From a virus: a DNA stretch of 64,000 bases. The DNA is taken from positions 34,516-98,515 of the IMG/VR virus record IMGVR_UViG_3300050821_004383. One strand, written 5' to 3'. Position numbers and translations under genes: made by a program. Of the stretch, positions 30,655 through 39,437 are shown in pieces. The notes beneath the pieces are model-generated. The model was not told the DNA's origin. It worked only from the letters and a program-made list of their open reading frames with translations, and did no database searches. Within the stretch, counting starts at the first letter, position 1, and each line of letters opens with the position of its first letter.

Positions 30655-31627
30655 AACGTTCAGAGATATGATGCGAGGATGGAAATCTTACAAAACTAAG
30701 GACGAGGAGAAAGAGATGACCGAAACAACGAAGAAAGAAAAGAACTACTCTCACTGGGCAAAGCGCAAGGACCGCTTTTATCCTACGTTGGTGACTCACG
30801 ACACCATCCCGGCAGGAGTCTACGAGACCAGGGAAGACTCGGATGGTAACAAGTATCTCCGCAGGATTGCTTTTCCTTCGGATGAATTGATTCTCATTCC
30901 GGGAACTCCGGTTGCTTACGTGTTGGAGCAAATCGAGGAGTTTTGGGGAAGAGAAGAGTTCTTCAAAGAACTCGGACTGATTTACAAGCGCGGTATTCTT
31001 TTCTACGGTCCCGCTGGGTGCGGAAAGACCAGCATCATCCGAATGCTGGCAAGCGAAATCATTAAACGGGACGGCGTTGTACTGTCTATCACGGATATTG
31101 ATAACGACCAGGATGCTCTGCTGAATCTTCGAGAGGTCGAGCCTGACCGCCCGGTTATGTGCATCTTTGAAGACATCGAAAAACTGCTGGAAGACACGGA
31201 CACGGAGAGCAACACGCTGTCCTTCCTCGACGGAGAGAAGCAGATTGGCAACGTGATTTATCTCGGCACTACAAACAAGCCGGACATGCTGGAAGAGCGC
31301 GTCATGAAGCGCCCAGGCCGCTTCGACCTCGTAATCGGACTGAATCCTCCGGTAGCGGAGGCCCGCCGCGCATACTTGGCACGGTTATTCAAGAATCACG
31401 CCAACCCCGAACTGTTGAACCAGATGGTCGAACAAACGGACGGTCTCGGCATGGCGCACCTTCGTGAACTCGCGGTCTCGATGCTCGCATTCAATCATTC
31501 GTTGGACGACACGGTGAAGCGCTTGAAGGGCAACATCAAGGAAGTCTTCCGCATGAGCAAGGTAGGCGACAAGTCGGTCAACACGGGATTCACTCTCGGG
31601 TTTCAGAAGGCGAGTAACGATGAATAA
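30638..31627 (+). CDS. AAA+ ATPase (329 aa)
   Basis: Start at MSMTTKTF after GGAG. Walker A GPAGCGKTSIIRML, Walker B VMCIFEDIEKLL, sensor GTTNKPDMLEERVMKRPGRFD with arginine finger, and a C-terminal lid. Sequence is closest to the FtsH/BCS1/NSF style of AAA. Could load or remodel replication or recombination complexes next to the helicase. Overlaps the helicase end by 17 bases. Confidence 0.85.
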   Translation: MSMTTKTFRDMMRGWKSYKTKDEEKEMTETTKKEKNYSHWAKRKDRFYPTLVTHDTIPAGVYETREDSDGNKYLRRIAFPSDELILIPGTPVAYVLEQIEEFWGREEFFKELGLIYKRGILFYGPAGCGKTSIIRMLASEIIKRDGVVLSITDIDNDQDALLNLREVEPDRPVMCIFEDIEKLLEDTDTESNTLSFLDGEKQIGNVIYLGTTNKPDMLEERVMKRPGRFDLVIGLNPPVAEARRAYLARLFKNHANPELLNQMVEQTDGLGMAHLRELAVSMLAFNHSLDDTVKRLKGNIKEVFRMSKVGDKSVNTGFTLGFQKASNDE

Positions 31628-31802
31628 ACGATACAAAATTATGGCCGATAACAGCGGACACGAATACTTTATTCCTGTTTCACAGGAATCAGAGTTTGAA
31701 GCCTGGGTTGAACAGACGGAAAACGGAGAAGAAACCAACTTCGATTTTGAAGAGAACAGGATTGATGGTCGATTCACGTTTACTGACCCGAGGAACGAGT
31801 AA
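31620..31802 (+). CDS. Acidic small protein (60 aa)
   Basis: Highly acidic (SEFEAWVEQTENGEETNFDF). Overlaps the AAA gene and shares a base with the nuclease start. Might regulate the neighbouring nuclease or ATPase; not recognised. Confidence 0.5.
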   Translation: MNKRYKIMADNSGHEYFIPVSQESEFEAWVEQTENGEETNFDFEENRIDGRFTFTDPRNE

Positions 31803-33004
31803 TGGCCTTCCTTTACGTCAACGCGAAGGGACAACCGTGGCGCAAGCACAGCTATTCGGCGGGCAACACTTTCGATTCTTGCCCGCTCAAGTACAAGTTG
31901 CAGAAGATTCACGGCTGGCGTGAGAAAAACTTGAAGGCCCGCTTCGAGCTAGGCCGCGCGTTCGAAGCATCCATTCAGTACTACCACGAGAATCGAGGTG
32001 ACTTGAAGGCTTCGATTGCACACTTCGATGCCGCGTGGCAACCGTTCGCAAACAACAAGGAACTACAGTACACGAAGGTCGAGAAGGACTGGGCGCAGTG
32101 TTCTCGCATCGCACACGATTGGTTGAAGCTATATGCGATTCGTCAACCGAGTCTGCCGATTCCGCTCGGCGGGCAGTGCGTGTTCCAACGCGAGTACGCT
32201 AAGGAAGTATTCCCAGGAGACCCGAACTACGGAGAAATTGAAGATGCTGGAAAACTGGATATCGTTGCGTTCGTTGAACCCGACCACCCATTACTACCTA
32301 AACTTAACTGGCTCCCCGAATACGGTGCCTTCCGTCCAATTATCGTGGACATCAAAACCGCAGGGACCGACTTTCCTGAGCAGTACGGCATCGCAGCGTA
32401 TGATACCCAACTCCGTCGCTACAGTTGGTTATCAGGAATACGTGATGTCGCGCTACTCTGGTTCGTGAAGAAGGGTCTCACGATTCAGAAAGGCTACTCG
32501 GTGACGCTGCTGGAAGACGTAGAGTACATGAAGGCCGGACAGGAGGCTGTCGTCGCGCTGATTGAAGAACGAGGCGTGTGGCTTCTCCCGAACGACTTCA
32601 TGGTCGAAGAAATGGAGCGCGTACAAGGTAAAAAGAACGGCAAGACGGAGCAGACGAACGAGGCCAAGGCCCGCCGTGCCGCGTGGCTGGAAGATAACGG
32701 CACCCTGGCCGGGGAAGATGAAATTACAAAGCAGCGTTTACAGTTCAATGCAGGCTTTGTGACGGTAGAATCAGCAGAAGACGCGGGGAAGATTGCGCAG
32801 TCGCAGATTATTCGAATCGTGAACGCGTGGCACCGAGACGAGTATCCAAACACGTTCGGCGTCCGCTACCCTCACGATGATAGAAGCGACCCGTACTTCC
32901 GCGCCTTCGTATTAAACGACAAGCAGTTTAGGGAATCAAATTTTACAAAGTCCGACGACGATATCGACTTGTTCGCGGACGAGGACAGCGAGGAAATCCA
33001 ATGA
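31802..33004 (+). CDS. PD-(D/E)XK nuclease, RecB/Cas4-like (400 aa)
   Basis: SYSAGNTFDSCPLKYKLQ is the usual start of this class. FELGRAFEASIQYYH gives the helical His region. GKLDIVAF ... PIIVDIKTAG carries the D ... D-x-K catalytic pair, and YDTQLRRYSWL is the following QxxxY helix. Likely a processing exonuclease for recombination together with the annealing protein and helicase. No cluster of four Cys for an iron-sulfur site is visible. Confidence 0.8.
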   Translation: MAFLYVNAKGQPWRKHSYSAGNTFDSCPLKYKLQKIHGWREKNLKARFELGRAFEASIQYYHENRGDLKASIAHFDAAWQPFANNKELQYTKVEKDWAQCSRIAHDWLKLYAIRQPSLPIPLGGQCVFQREYAKEVFPGDPNYGEIEDAGKLDIVAFVEPDHPLLPKLNWLPEYGAFRPIIVDIKTAGTDFPEQYGIAAYDTQLRRYSWLSGIRDVALLWFVKKGLTIQKGYSVTLLEDVEYMKAGQEAVVALIEERGVWLLPNDFMVEEMERVQGKKNGKTEQTNEAKARRAAWLEDNGTLAGEDEITKQRLQFNAGFVTVESAEDAGKIAQSQIIRIVNAWHRDEYPNTFGVRYPHDDRSDPYFRAFVLNDKQFRESNFTKSDDDIDLFADEDSEEIQ

Positions 33005-33552
33005 GCGTTCTGACGTGCAAGGTAGAAAAATGTGAGTCGCGGTTTGAAACGAACGAGGCGTTCTCTCCCAACGCCAGTTTCATCTGCAAGAACCATCCGG
33101 TGAGCGTTCAAAAGAAGGTTGCCTTCCAAGAGCACGCCTTTGATGCGGCGCTCAACCCGGGCGGCGGGGATAAGAAAGAGTCAGAGGAGTACGACCGCGA
33201 TTGGGGCATGAGCGGAGACCCGTTGACCGCGAGCGAGAAGTGCCCCCACGGTGTGTACGACCCTCACGAGGACCAGCGCTACTGCTCCATCTGCAACCCG
33301 GTGAAGATAACGGGGACGGTGAAGGAAGTCAAGAAGACAAAGAACGGGAAGATAGGAGCCTTCAAAGATTCGAGCGAGCAGGCCGACCAGGAGATTGCTC
33401 TGATTATGTTCTACTACTCGCTTCCTGAGCACATGCAACCCGCGTGGTTCAAAGACAAAGAACTCGCGATTAAAGCGAGAGCGAAGAGGGGTCTGTATTG
33501 GTTGAAGAAGAATAACAAGAGCATCACGGAACAGTTCTTGGAGAACAAATGA
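33001..33552 (+). CDS. Zinc-binding protein (183 aa)
   Basis: ATGA overlap with the nuclease. Cys/His clusters: C-x4-C (residues 5-10), CKNH, and KCPHGVYDPHEDQRYCSIC. C-terminal helical half with EHMQPAWFKDKELAIKARAK. Not recognised. Confidence 0.55.
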   Translation: MSVLTCKVEKCESRFETNEAFSPNASFICKNHPVSVQKKVAFQEHAFDAALNPGGGDKKESEEYDRDWGMSGDPLTASEKCPHGVYDPHEDQRYCSICNPVKITGTVKEVKKTKNGKIGAFKDSSEQADQEIALIMFYYSLPEHMQPAWFKDKELAIKARAKRGLYWLKKNNKSITEQFLENK

Positions 33553-33944
33553 ACAAAAACCAGCAGCAGCTTCGCCAGTCATTTGACGGCAATGAGAGTT
33601 TCATGTCAGGATTTCAAATCGGTCAACTTCGAAAATATAAAAGAAAGACACCGCCTTGGGTGAATCGTGATTCGGAAATTAGAAAAATCCTCTTGTCCGC
33701 CTTCCCGAAGTTGAAGACCGACCCGAAGCAGCGCACCTCGGCGGCGCGTTGGGCGAACGTAATTCATTGCTATTTTCGACTCAGCTACACGTACGTGCAG
33801 ACGGCGGAAGAGTTAAACCTCAAGCCGAAGATGGTTAGAAATATTGTAGAACGTGTCAAGCGAGTAGCGGTAGGTCGTCGTGCGGATAACACCAAATTTA
33901 AAGGGGGTAATCGAGGTCGTCCTAGAAAGCATGAGGCAGAATAG
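33549..33944 (+). CDS. Helix-turn-helix protein (131 aa)
   Basis: YFRLSYTYVQTAEELNLKPKMVRNIVERVKRV resembles a sigma-region-4-like HTH; the C-terminal GRPRKHE tail is basic. Could be a transcription regulator for later genes. Overlaps the preceding stop. Confidence 0.55.
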   Translation: MNKNQQQLRQSFDGNESFMSGFQIGQLRKYKRKTPPWVNRDSEIRKILLSAFPKLKTDPKQRTSAARWANVIHCYFRLSYTYVQTAEELNLKPKMVRNIVERVKRVAVGRRADNTKFKGGNRGRPRKHEAE

Positions 33945-33997
33945 CTTTCCCTTCGGAGACAAGGCGCTCGCCGCCTTTTGTTCAATCTAAAGGGGTT

Positions 33998-34603
33998 ATG
34001 AAAATACTCGTCCACCACTGCATCACCCAAGAGGTGATTGTGTACGGACTGATGGAGCCATCGCCGGACATCAAGTGCCGTTGCAGTAAGAAAATCAGTT
34101 TGAAGAGAGCTACCCAGCTTGTTAAGAACGGGGAAGCGAGTTGGATTACAGCCGCCAGAGTGCGAGGAGTAGCAGATAAACTTTGCCGCCTCTGCGAGGG
34201 TAATAAGGAAGTCAAAAACTGTGCGTTGTGCCACGGTAAAGGATTCACGTCAGAGCCTTTCGTAGAGGACACGCCCGGTAATGACATTCTCTTAATTTCT
34301 AGGAACCCGTCGGACTCGAAGGATAAAAAGTCGTACTTCTTGAAACCGAAGACCCCGAGAACTCCGACTATCGAGAAGAGCCATATCGAGAGAGCGATAG
34401 ACTTCGAGGACGTGAAGGAACGCATCGAGGACTACGGCTGGGCGATTCAGTTGGTGCTCCACGAGCTAGGCGCGGAGATTCGATACCGCAAGCAGCCTGG
34501 GGCAACCTCGAAGACGCTGGAAGGATACGAGGGCCATCCGGAGCCAGCGGACAACCCGAAGACCGGGGAAGGCCGAAATTACGATTATGGGAGAGCGATT
34601 TAA
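33998..34603 (+). CDS. DnaJ-type zinc-finger-containing protein (201 aa)
   Basis: CRLCEGNKEVKNCALCHGKG is half of a DnaJ-type CxxCxG cluster. The rest is charged, with a helical segment (FEDVKERIEDYGWAIQLVLH). Function unknown. Confidence 0.55.
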   Translation: MKILVHHCITQEVIVYGLMEPSPDIKCRCSKKISLKRATQLVKNGEASWITAARVRGVADKLCRLCEGNKEVKNCALCHGKGFTSEPFVEDTPGNDILLISRNPSDSKDKKSYFLKPKTPRTPTIEKSHIERAIDFEDVKERIEDYGWAIQLVLHELGAEIRYRKQPGATSKTLEGYEGHPEPADNPKTGEGRNYDYGRAI

Positions 34604-35154
34604 TGATTAAGATAAACGTCCTTTCTCCGGAGCAGCGTTTACTAAACGCGGCTATCGCAGACTTCAACACCGCCCAGTACGAGAAGTCATTCTCCGGTCG
34701 TCATCCGGAACTCGGCAAGATGGTTAACTGCAAGGTATGCGGCACCCGTCACCGCGTTAACGAGAAGAAGTGTGAGCAGGTCTTCACGTATCGCATAGGC
34801 GACTACGAACTCTTTCGAGAGAACGAGAACGGTGAGCTAGTTCCAGATTACAGAACGGCTATCCGTCCCGACCAGAAGCAGACCAAGAAGCAGAGAGAAG
34901 GCAGCGCAAGGTTTGCTAAGAAGCGCTTCAACCCGCACTATTCTAAGGAGAAACTGCTCTTCGTGGAGCGCACTCGTAAAATCTTTCAAGAACTCGGATT
35001 CTCCTTGGAAGACACGGGTGAGGTATTTCAAAAGAACTTGCACCGCGCTCGCATCCTAGCGGCTAGGGAGATTCGAGAGGAGCGAGAGTTGAGAGACCGT
35101 GCTATCCGCCGCCGTCAAAAGGTTTCTCGTCGTATCAACAAAGGACTAGCATGA
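34603..35154 (+). CDS. Basic zinc-binding protein (183 aa)
   Basis: CKVCGTRHRVNEKKC near residue 38 could bind zinc. The C-terminus is strongly basic (RDRAIRRRQKVSRRINKGLA). Likely nucleic-acid binding. TAATG overlap with its neighbour. Confidence 0.5.
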   Translation: MIKINVLSPEQRLLNAAIADFNTAQYEKSFSGRHPELGKMVNCKVCGTRHRVNEKKCEQVFTYRIGDYELFRENENGELVPDYRTAIRPDQKQTKKQREGSARFAKKRFNPHYSKEKLLFVERTRKIFQELGFSLEDTGEVFQKNLHRARILAAREIREERELRDRAIRRRQKVSRRINKGLA

Positions 35155-35435
35155 GCCACGAAGAAATAATCGGCAAGCACATTCATCTTTTCGCGAAGCC
35201 GGAAAATTTCACGCCTCCGACCAAGAATCCAGAAGACTGTATTTGTGGAGGCGGCTGGCCCGGTTCTACGGGTCGAACGCTTATCCCTAACTGTCCGTGC
35301 TGTGCAGGCGTGCAGGGTTTGGTGGAAGACCTCTGCGATTGTCCGGACCCGAGTTATATCAAATTTCGAGTCGTGATACCGCCTGACATGAAGTTCAGAA
35401 TCAGGCGCTTAGAAAATGTGGAGCCAATAGTATGA
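35151..35435 (+). CDS. Cys-rich protein (94 aa)
   Basis: Cysteine clusters CICGGGW, CPCCAG and LCDCPD in 50 residues suggest two zinc sites. Overlaps both neighbours. Not recognised. Confidence 0.5.
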   Translation: MSHEEIIGKHIHLFAKPENFTPPTKNPEDCICGGGWPGSTGRTLIPNCPCCAGVQGLVEDLCDCPDPSYIKFRVVIPPDMKFRIRRLENVEPIV

Positions 35436-36358
35436 ACTTTATTATCTATCACAATTCATGTCCAGACGGCTGGTGCGCCGCGTACATCTGCAAGAAGAAG
35501 TACCCGGAAGCGGAACTGATGCCGCTCAATCACGGACTGTCCCCGGAGCAGATGGACAAGCTAATGAATGCTTGCTTTGACAAAGACGTTATAATGGTCG
35601 ATTACTCTCTTCGCACCCGATTTGATAACGACCAGTTGAAAGTGGCATCGAAGTCGTTCCGCATCCTAGACCATCACAAGACGGCGCAGGCCGTGCTGGA
35701 AGGCGCACCGTACGCAACGTTCGATATGAAGCGTTCCGGCGCAGGACTCGCGTGGGATTACCTGTTTGGAAAAGATTCTCCTGAATTAACCGACGCCACA
35801 GATTCCGTGAAAGAGTATCGCCCTTGGTGGGTGAAATACACAGAAGACCAAGACCTCTGGAATTGGCAGCTAGACCACAGCCAAGAAATCAACGCCTACT
35901 TAATGGTGCAACCTCGAACGGTAGAAACGTGGAACGAGATAACCAGAATTGGTGTAGATGATGCTTATGCTAACGGCGTTGGCGTTCGTCAGTACATCGA
36001 CTACTACACCCGTTCCGTGGTAGCTGAACTGCAAGAGGGCGTGCTGGTATTCGAAGGCCGCAACTACCGCACAGCCGTCTTAAACATCCCATACGCCGGG
36101 GTGAGCGAAGCTGGCAGCGCACTGGTCGAGAAGGGCTACGACATCGGCCTCGCGTGGTTCGAGCGCGGCGACGGCGTCACTCAGTTCTCTCTTCGCAGCA
36201 AGAAGGGCGGCGATGTAGACGTGAGCGCAATCGCGAAGAGCTACGGAGGCGGCGGGCACCAGTCCGCAGCAGGCTTTCAAATGAGTGTTGGAGAAGCACG
36301 AGATTTAGTGGACGATATTCTAGGGAGAGTCGATGTACCAACTTCTAGTTGCAGTTAA
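35432..36358 (+). CDS. DHH-family phosphoesterase (308 aa)
   Basis: YHNSCPDGWCAAYICKKKYP resembles the D-x-D/CPDG start of the DHH family, VIMVDYSLR is the second motif, and FRILDHHKTA is the DHH motif itself. KSYGGGGHQSAAGFQM is the DHHA1 GGGH motif. Members hydrolyse cyclic dinucleotides, short oligonucleotides or polyphosphate. A role against cyclic-nucleotide immunity, or in nanoRNA recycling, is possible. Confidence 0.85.
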   Translation: MNFIIYHNSCPDGWCAAYICKKKYPEAELMPLNHGLSPEQMDKLMNACFDKDVIMVDYSLRTRFDNDQLKVASKSFRILDHHKTAQAVLEGAPYATFDMKRSGAGLAWDYLFGKDSPELTDATDSVKEYRPWWVKYTEDQDLWNWQLDHSQEINAYLMVQPRTVETWNEITRIGVDDAYANGVGVRQYIDYYTRSVVAELQEGVLVFEGRNYRTAVLNIPYAGVSEAGSALVEKGYDIGLAWFERGDGVTQFSLRSKKGGDVDVSAIAKSYGGGGHQSAAGFQMSVGEARDLVDDILGRVDVPTSSCS

Positions 36359-36980
36359 GTCGAACAACCGAGCCAAGAACGATGGCACCCATAACCGGAT
36401 TCGAGGGACGTGGGGTCAGGCGTTGCGCGGCAAGGCTACTCTGAAATTCTTTGTCCCCGCTGAAACGAATGGGCGCTCTGCTCACTTGTATAGCAGTGAC
36501 GAGATTGCGGTCGATGCGCCGGACTCTCCGGACGCAGCGGTATTTCTGACTCGCGCCATCTGTCGGTACTTCATGAGCAAGAACATGGACCACGTTCTGG
36601 TGGTGGATTCGAACTCTTGCGTGTTCCCCAGCCGCATCTGGATTCAAAACTACGAACTCGCGGATTACGCGGGCGACTTCGATAACTGGGGAGATTGTGG
36701 TCCTCAAAGTTTTACCACAAGCAACGTAGTCGAGGTGATGGAGAAGTGCTACTCGTGGGCAAAGAACCCGGGCTACTTTCTTTCCCGCAATGCGGCGCTG
36801 GAAATTGCGGACCTGTTCCCGAAAGAATCCAAGTATATCTTGGGACGCAACGACGACGTGTGGGTCGGCCAAGTCCTGGGTCCTCTGGCAGTGAGAGGCG
36901 GATTAATCTCGATGCCTTTGGAGAGACCCGTAGCCGTAGCAACGACGAACTTAGAAGAGACGTGGAAGGAAGGACAGTGA
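36333..36980 (+). CDS. Glycosyltransferase, GT31/fringe-like (215 aa)
   Basis: HNRIRGTWGQAL near residue 20 resembles the R-x-x-x-R-x-TW motif of GT31 enzymes. VLVVDSN is the DxD-like site, NPGYFLSRNAALEIADLF the acceptor region, and GRNDDVWVGQVLG the EDVxxG motif. Shorter than typical family members. May modify phage DNA, virion or host surface glycans. No partner sugar-synthesis genes are adjacent. Confidence 0.5.
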   Translation: MYQLLVAVKSNNRAKNDGTHNRIRGTWGQALRGKATLKFFVPAETNGRSAHLYSSDEIAVDAPDSPDAAVFLTRAICRYFMSKNMDHVLVVDSNSCVFPSRIWIQNYELADYAGDFDNWGDCGPQSFTTSNVVEVMEKCYSWAKNPGYFLSRNAALEIADLFPKESKYILGRNDDVWVGQVLGPLAVRGGLISMPLERPVAVATTNLEETWKEGQ

Positions 36981-37621
36981 GAATACATATCATCGGTGAC
37001 GTGCACGGCAAGACTCACCAGTATCAAAAGATGCTGCGCCAGAAGTACGCAGGCGAGCGCACGATTCAAATTGGGGATATGGGCATCGGTTTCGCGGGCA
37101 CCCCGGGTCTGCACAAAGACATCATGGGAGAGAACCACAAGTGGTTTCGAGGCAACCACGATGACCCGGCGAAGTGCCGCGCGACCGTCGGATACCTAGG
37201 CGATTACGGATTCCTGCCGGAAGATAATCTCTTCTGGGTTGCAGGCGCGTACTCCATCGATTACGCGTGGCGCACCCCCGGCCACACGTGGTGGGGCGAT
37301 GAAGAACTTAGTTGGGCAGAACTCGATGCGGCTATCGAACTCTACCGAGAAAAGAAACCCCGCTTTGTAATCTCACACGAGGCCCCTCAGTCCGCTGCCG
37401 CGTGGATGCTCAATTATATCGCGCCGGGTTTCCGACCGGAGAAGTTGGTGCAAACTCGCACCGGAACTGCTATGGAGCGAATGCTCGATTATCACCGTCC
37501 GGAGAAGTGGATTTTCGGGCACTACCACATCAACAAGACTTTCGAGTTTCACGGCGTGGAGTACACGTGCGTGAACGAGCTATCAACTTTTCTCTTGACA
37601 GATGAACCGACTGTGGTATAA
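36977..37621 (+). CDS. Metallophosphoesterase (214 aa)
   Basis: The GTG at 36977 follows GGAAGGAC and overlaps the preceding stop. Motifs: IIGDVHG (D-x-H), IQIGDMGIG (GD), FRGNHDDP (GNHD), ISHEAPQSA (H) and FGHYHIN (GH-x-H), the full calcineurin-like set. Likely phosphodiesterase or protein/nucleotide phosphatase. A second, divergent enzyme follows. Confidence 0.85.
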   Translation: MRIHIIGDVHGKTHQYQKMLRQKYAGERTIQIGDMGIGFAGTPGLHKDIMGENHKWFRGNHDDPAKCRATVGYLGDYGFLPEDNLFWVAGAYSIDYAWRTPGHTWWGDEELSWAELDAAIELYREKKPRFVISHEAPQSAAAWMLNYIAPGFRPEKLVQTRTGTAMERMLDYHRPEKWIFGHYHINKTFEFHGVEYTCVNELSTFLLTDEPTVV

Positions 37622-37622
37622 T
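37595..37622 (+). promoter_or_regulatory. Consensus promoter inside the first phosphoesterase gene
   Basis: TTGACA (37595-37600), 16-bp spacer, TATAAT (37617-37622): both hexamers are perfect sigma-70 matches. An apparent ATG at 37621 overlaps the -10, so the real start of the next gene is 37669. Confidence 0.8.
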
Positions 37623-37668
37623 GAAGACTCGCGACTGGTACGATGACTACATTCAGGAAGCGGAGAAC

Positions 37669-38343
37669 ATGAACGTATACCTCATATCCGACACTCACTT
37701 GAAGCACGAGAAGATGGAAACGTACTGCCAGCGTCCGCCCGACTTTACGGAACGTATCCACAAAAACATCATGAATACGGTGAAGGATACCGATCTGCTG
37801 ATACACCTCGGTGACGTTGGCATAGGCAAGTATCAGGATTGGGAGTGGATGGTGCACGCTTGGCCGGGACGTACCGTACTGGTGCGCGGCAACCACGACC
37901 GTACTCATTCTTGCTCGTGGTGGATGGAGCACGGGTTTGACTTCGCGTGCGACTCGATGGTTTTCCGCAACGTGCTGCTCACCCACGAGCCAGCCAACGC
38001 GGTCATAAACTCGAACGGATACAAGTCTTACGGCGCGGTGGAGTGGGGCCTGCCGGAAGGCTGTGTACTGAACGTGCACGGACACCTTCATAACATCTGG
38101 GACGGCTTCCACAGCCCGGAGCGCTTGGAGCGAGACAAGGCTCTCCTCGGCATAGACCCAACTAAGCAGTTGAAGCATAAGTGGCAGCGTCTGTTCGCCG
38201 TAGAATACACGGACTACAGGCCAGTGGAGTTCAACAAATTCATATCACACCCGGACAAGTATCAAGCGAGAGGACCTCGCCAGAAAAAGTTTTCGGAGTT
38301 GCGGGACCAGTTGATTCTGCCAGCGGAGGAAACAAATGGCTGA
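37669..38343 (+). CDS. Second metallophosphoesterase (224 aa)
   Basis: Start at MNVYLISDTH, after AGGAAGCGGAG and downstream of the promoter. Motifs: ISDTHLKH (D-x-H), LIHLGDVGIG, VRGNHDRTH, LLTHEPANA and NVHGHLHN. Resembles the small YfcE-like or phage MPE class. Having its own strong promoter, it is probably expressed separately from the first enzyme. Confidence 0.8.
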   Translation: MNVYLISDTHLKHEKMETYCQRPPDFTERIHKNIMNTVKDTDLLIHLGDVGIGKYQDWEWMVHAWPGRTVLVRGNHDRTHSCSWWMEHGFDFACDSMVFRNVLLTHEPANAVINSNGYKSYGAVEWGLPEGCVLNVHGHLHNIWDGFHSPERLERDKALLGIDPTKQLKHKWQRLFAVEYTDYRPVEFNKFISHPDKYQARGPRQKKFSELRDQLILPAEETNG

Positions 38344-38812
38344 TTTTAAAACAGCGGTTCAAAAGACCCTCGTTCACGAGGGCGGTTATGTCAACAACCC
38401 GCACGATAAGGGTGGGCCAACTAAGTACGGCATCACTCAAGCCGATATGCCGGGAGTTGATATCAGCGGGATTACTCCGGACCAAGCTATCGAGTATTAC
38501 CGAGAGCACTATTGGAAGCCCTTGTACTCTCAAATCAACGACCAGCTTATCGCAGAAAAACTGTTCGACCTCGGCGTGCTCTTCGGAACAAAGGTCGCAG
38601 TCAAAATTTTGCAAATCACCGTCGCAAAGGATATGAGCATCGTCTCGGACGGAGAATTTGGACCGACAACGCTGTCCGACTTGAATCAAGAAGGACCGGA
38701 CTTGCTCTCTCGTTACAAGACGGCCTTCATTCAGCACTGCATCAACATTGTGAACAACAACCCCGTAGATGGCGAGTTTGTCCACGGGTGGATTAACCGA
38801 ATCAACTCATGA
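38336..38812 (+). CDS. GH108-like endolysin (158 aa)
   Basis: VHEGGYVNNPHDKGGPTKYGI holds the catalytic Glu-Gly-Gly-Tyr block and the D-x-GG-x-T-x-x-GI motif of glycoside hydrolase family 108 (N-acetylmuramidase, ZliS-like). The rest, YYREHYWKPLYSQI and LFDLGVLFG, matches the same family. No signal peptide is evident, so a holin should release it. Confidence 0.85.
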   Translation: MADFKTAVQKTLVHEGGYVNNPHDKGGPTKYGITQADMPGVDISGITPDQAIEYYREHYWKPLYSQINDQLIAEKLFDLGVLFGTKVAVKILQITVAKDMSIVSDGEFGPTTLSDLNQEGPDLLSRYKTAFIQHCINIVNNNPVDGEFVHGWINRINS

Positions 38813-39198
38813 TAACAATGGGCCAGTCCTGGATGCGGTACATAAAGGCGTGGATACAAGGCCAGAAACACCCCGATACGCCGCGCATCGTCTTTGTGAA
38901 CGTGTACGAGTACGACCGGGTGCGCAAGGCGCTGCCTTCTCGTTGCACTATCTGCGACTTCGTTGTCTCCCGGGACGAACGGGCTGTGAGAGAGTTAGTT
39001 TTCATTTGCAAGGACAGCCAGTGTGATTGCAAGAAGATGTACGGCCCAATTAGCCACAAGGTCTGCAATCTCTGTTATGACATGTTTCACGCGCTGTACG
39101 TGAACTACGGTTTGAAGAGCATGAACTACTTCAAAGCAATAGACGAGAAGTTGAAGTCGGATTATGATGACTTCAAAAGGAGAGACAAGAGAACATGA
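38809..39198 (+). CDS. Zinc-binding protein (129 aa)
   Basis: Cysteine groups CTICDF, CKDSQCDCKK and CNLC span residues 46-92. The first ATG overlaps the endolysin stop; an ATG three codons later is equally possible. Not recognised. Confidence 0.5.
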   Translation: MITMGQSWMRYIKAWIQGQKHPDTPRIVFVNVYEYDRVRKALPSRCTICDFVVSRDERAVRELVFICKDSQCDCKKMYGPISHKVCNLCYDMFHALYVNYGLKSMNYFKAIDEKLKSDYDDFKRRDKRT

Positions 39199-39437
39199 GG
39201 AACAAACTCGGTACGATAGTATTCGCACAAGGCTGGCTGGAGGGTCAGATAGAGAGCATGGTAAGCAAGACCGACGGGACAAAGAACGAAGACCCAACCT
39301 CTCACCTTATCGCGACCCAGATGTTGGAACAGTGGAACATCATCAGTCAGTCTCTGGATGACTTGATTCGAGAAAAGAACAAGGTTGACACCGCGCTCTC
39401 GACTATCTTGAGCGGGGTAGAAATGTTGAAGGGATGA
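39195..39437 (+). CDS. Helical protein (80 aa)
   Basis: ATGA overlap; predicted helices with leucine heptads (LDDLIREKNKVDTALSTIL). Not recognised. Confidence 0.5.
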   Translation: MRNKLGTIVFAQGWLEGQIESMVSKTDGTKNEDPTSHLIATQMLEQWNIISQSLDDLIREKNKVDTALSTILSGVEMLKG

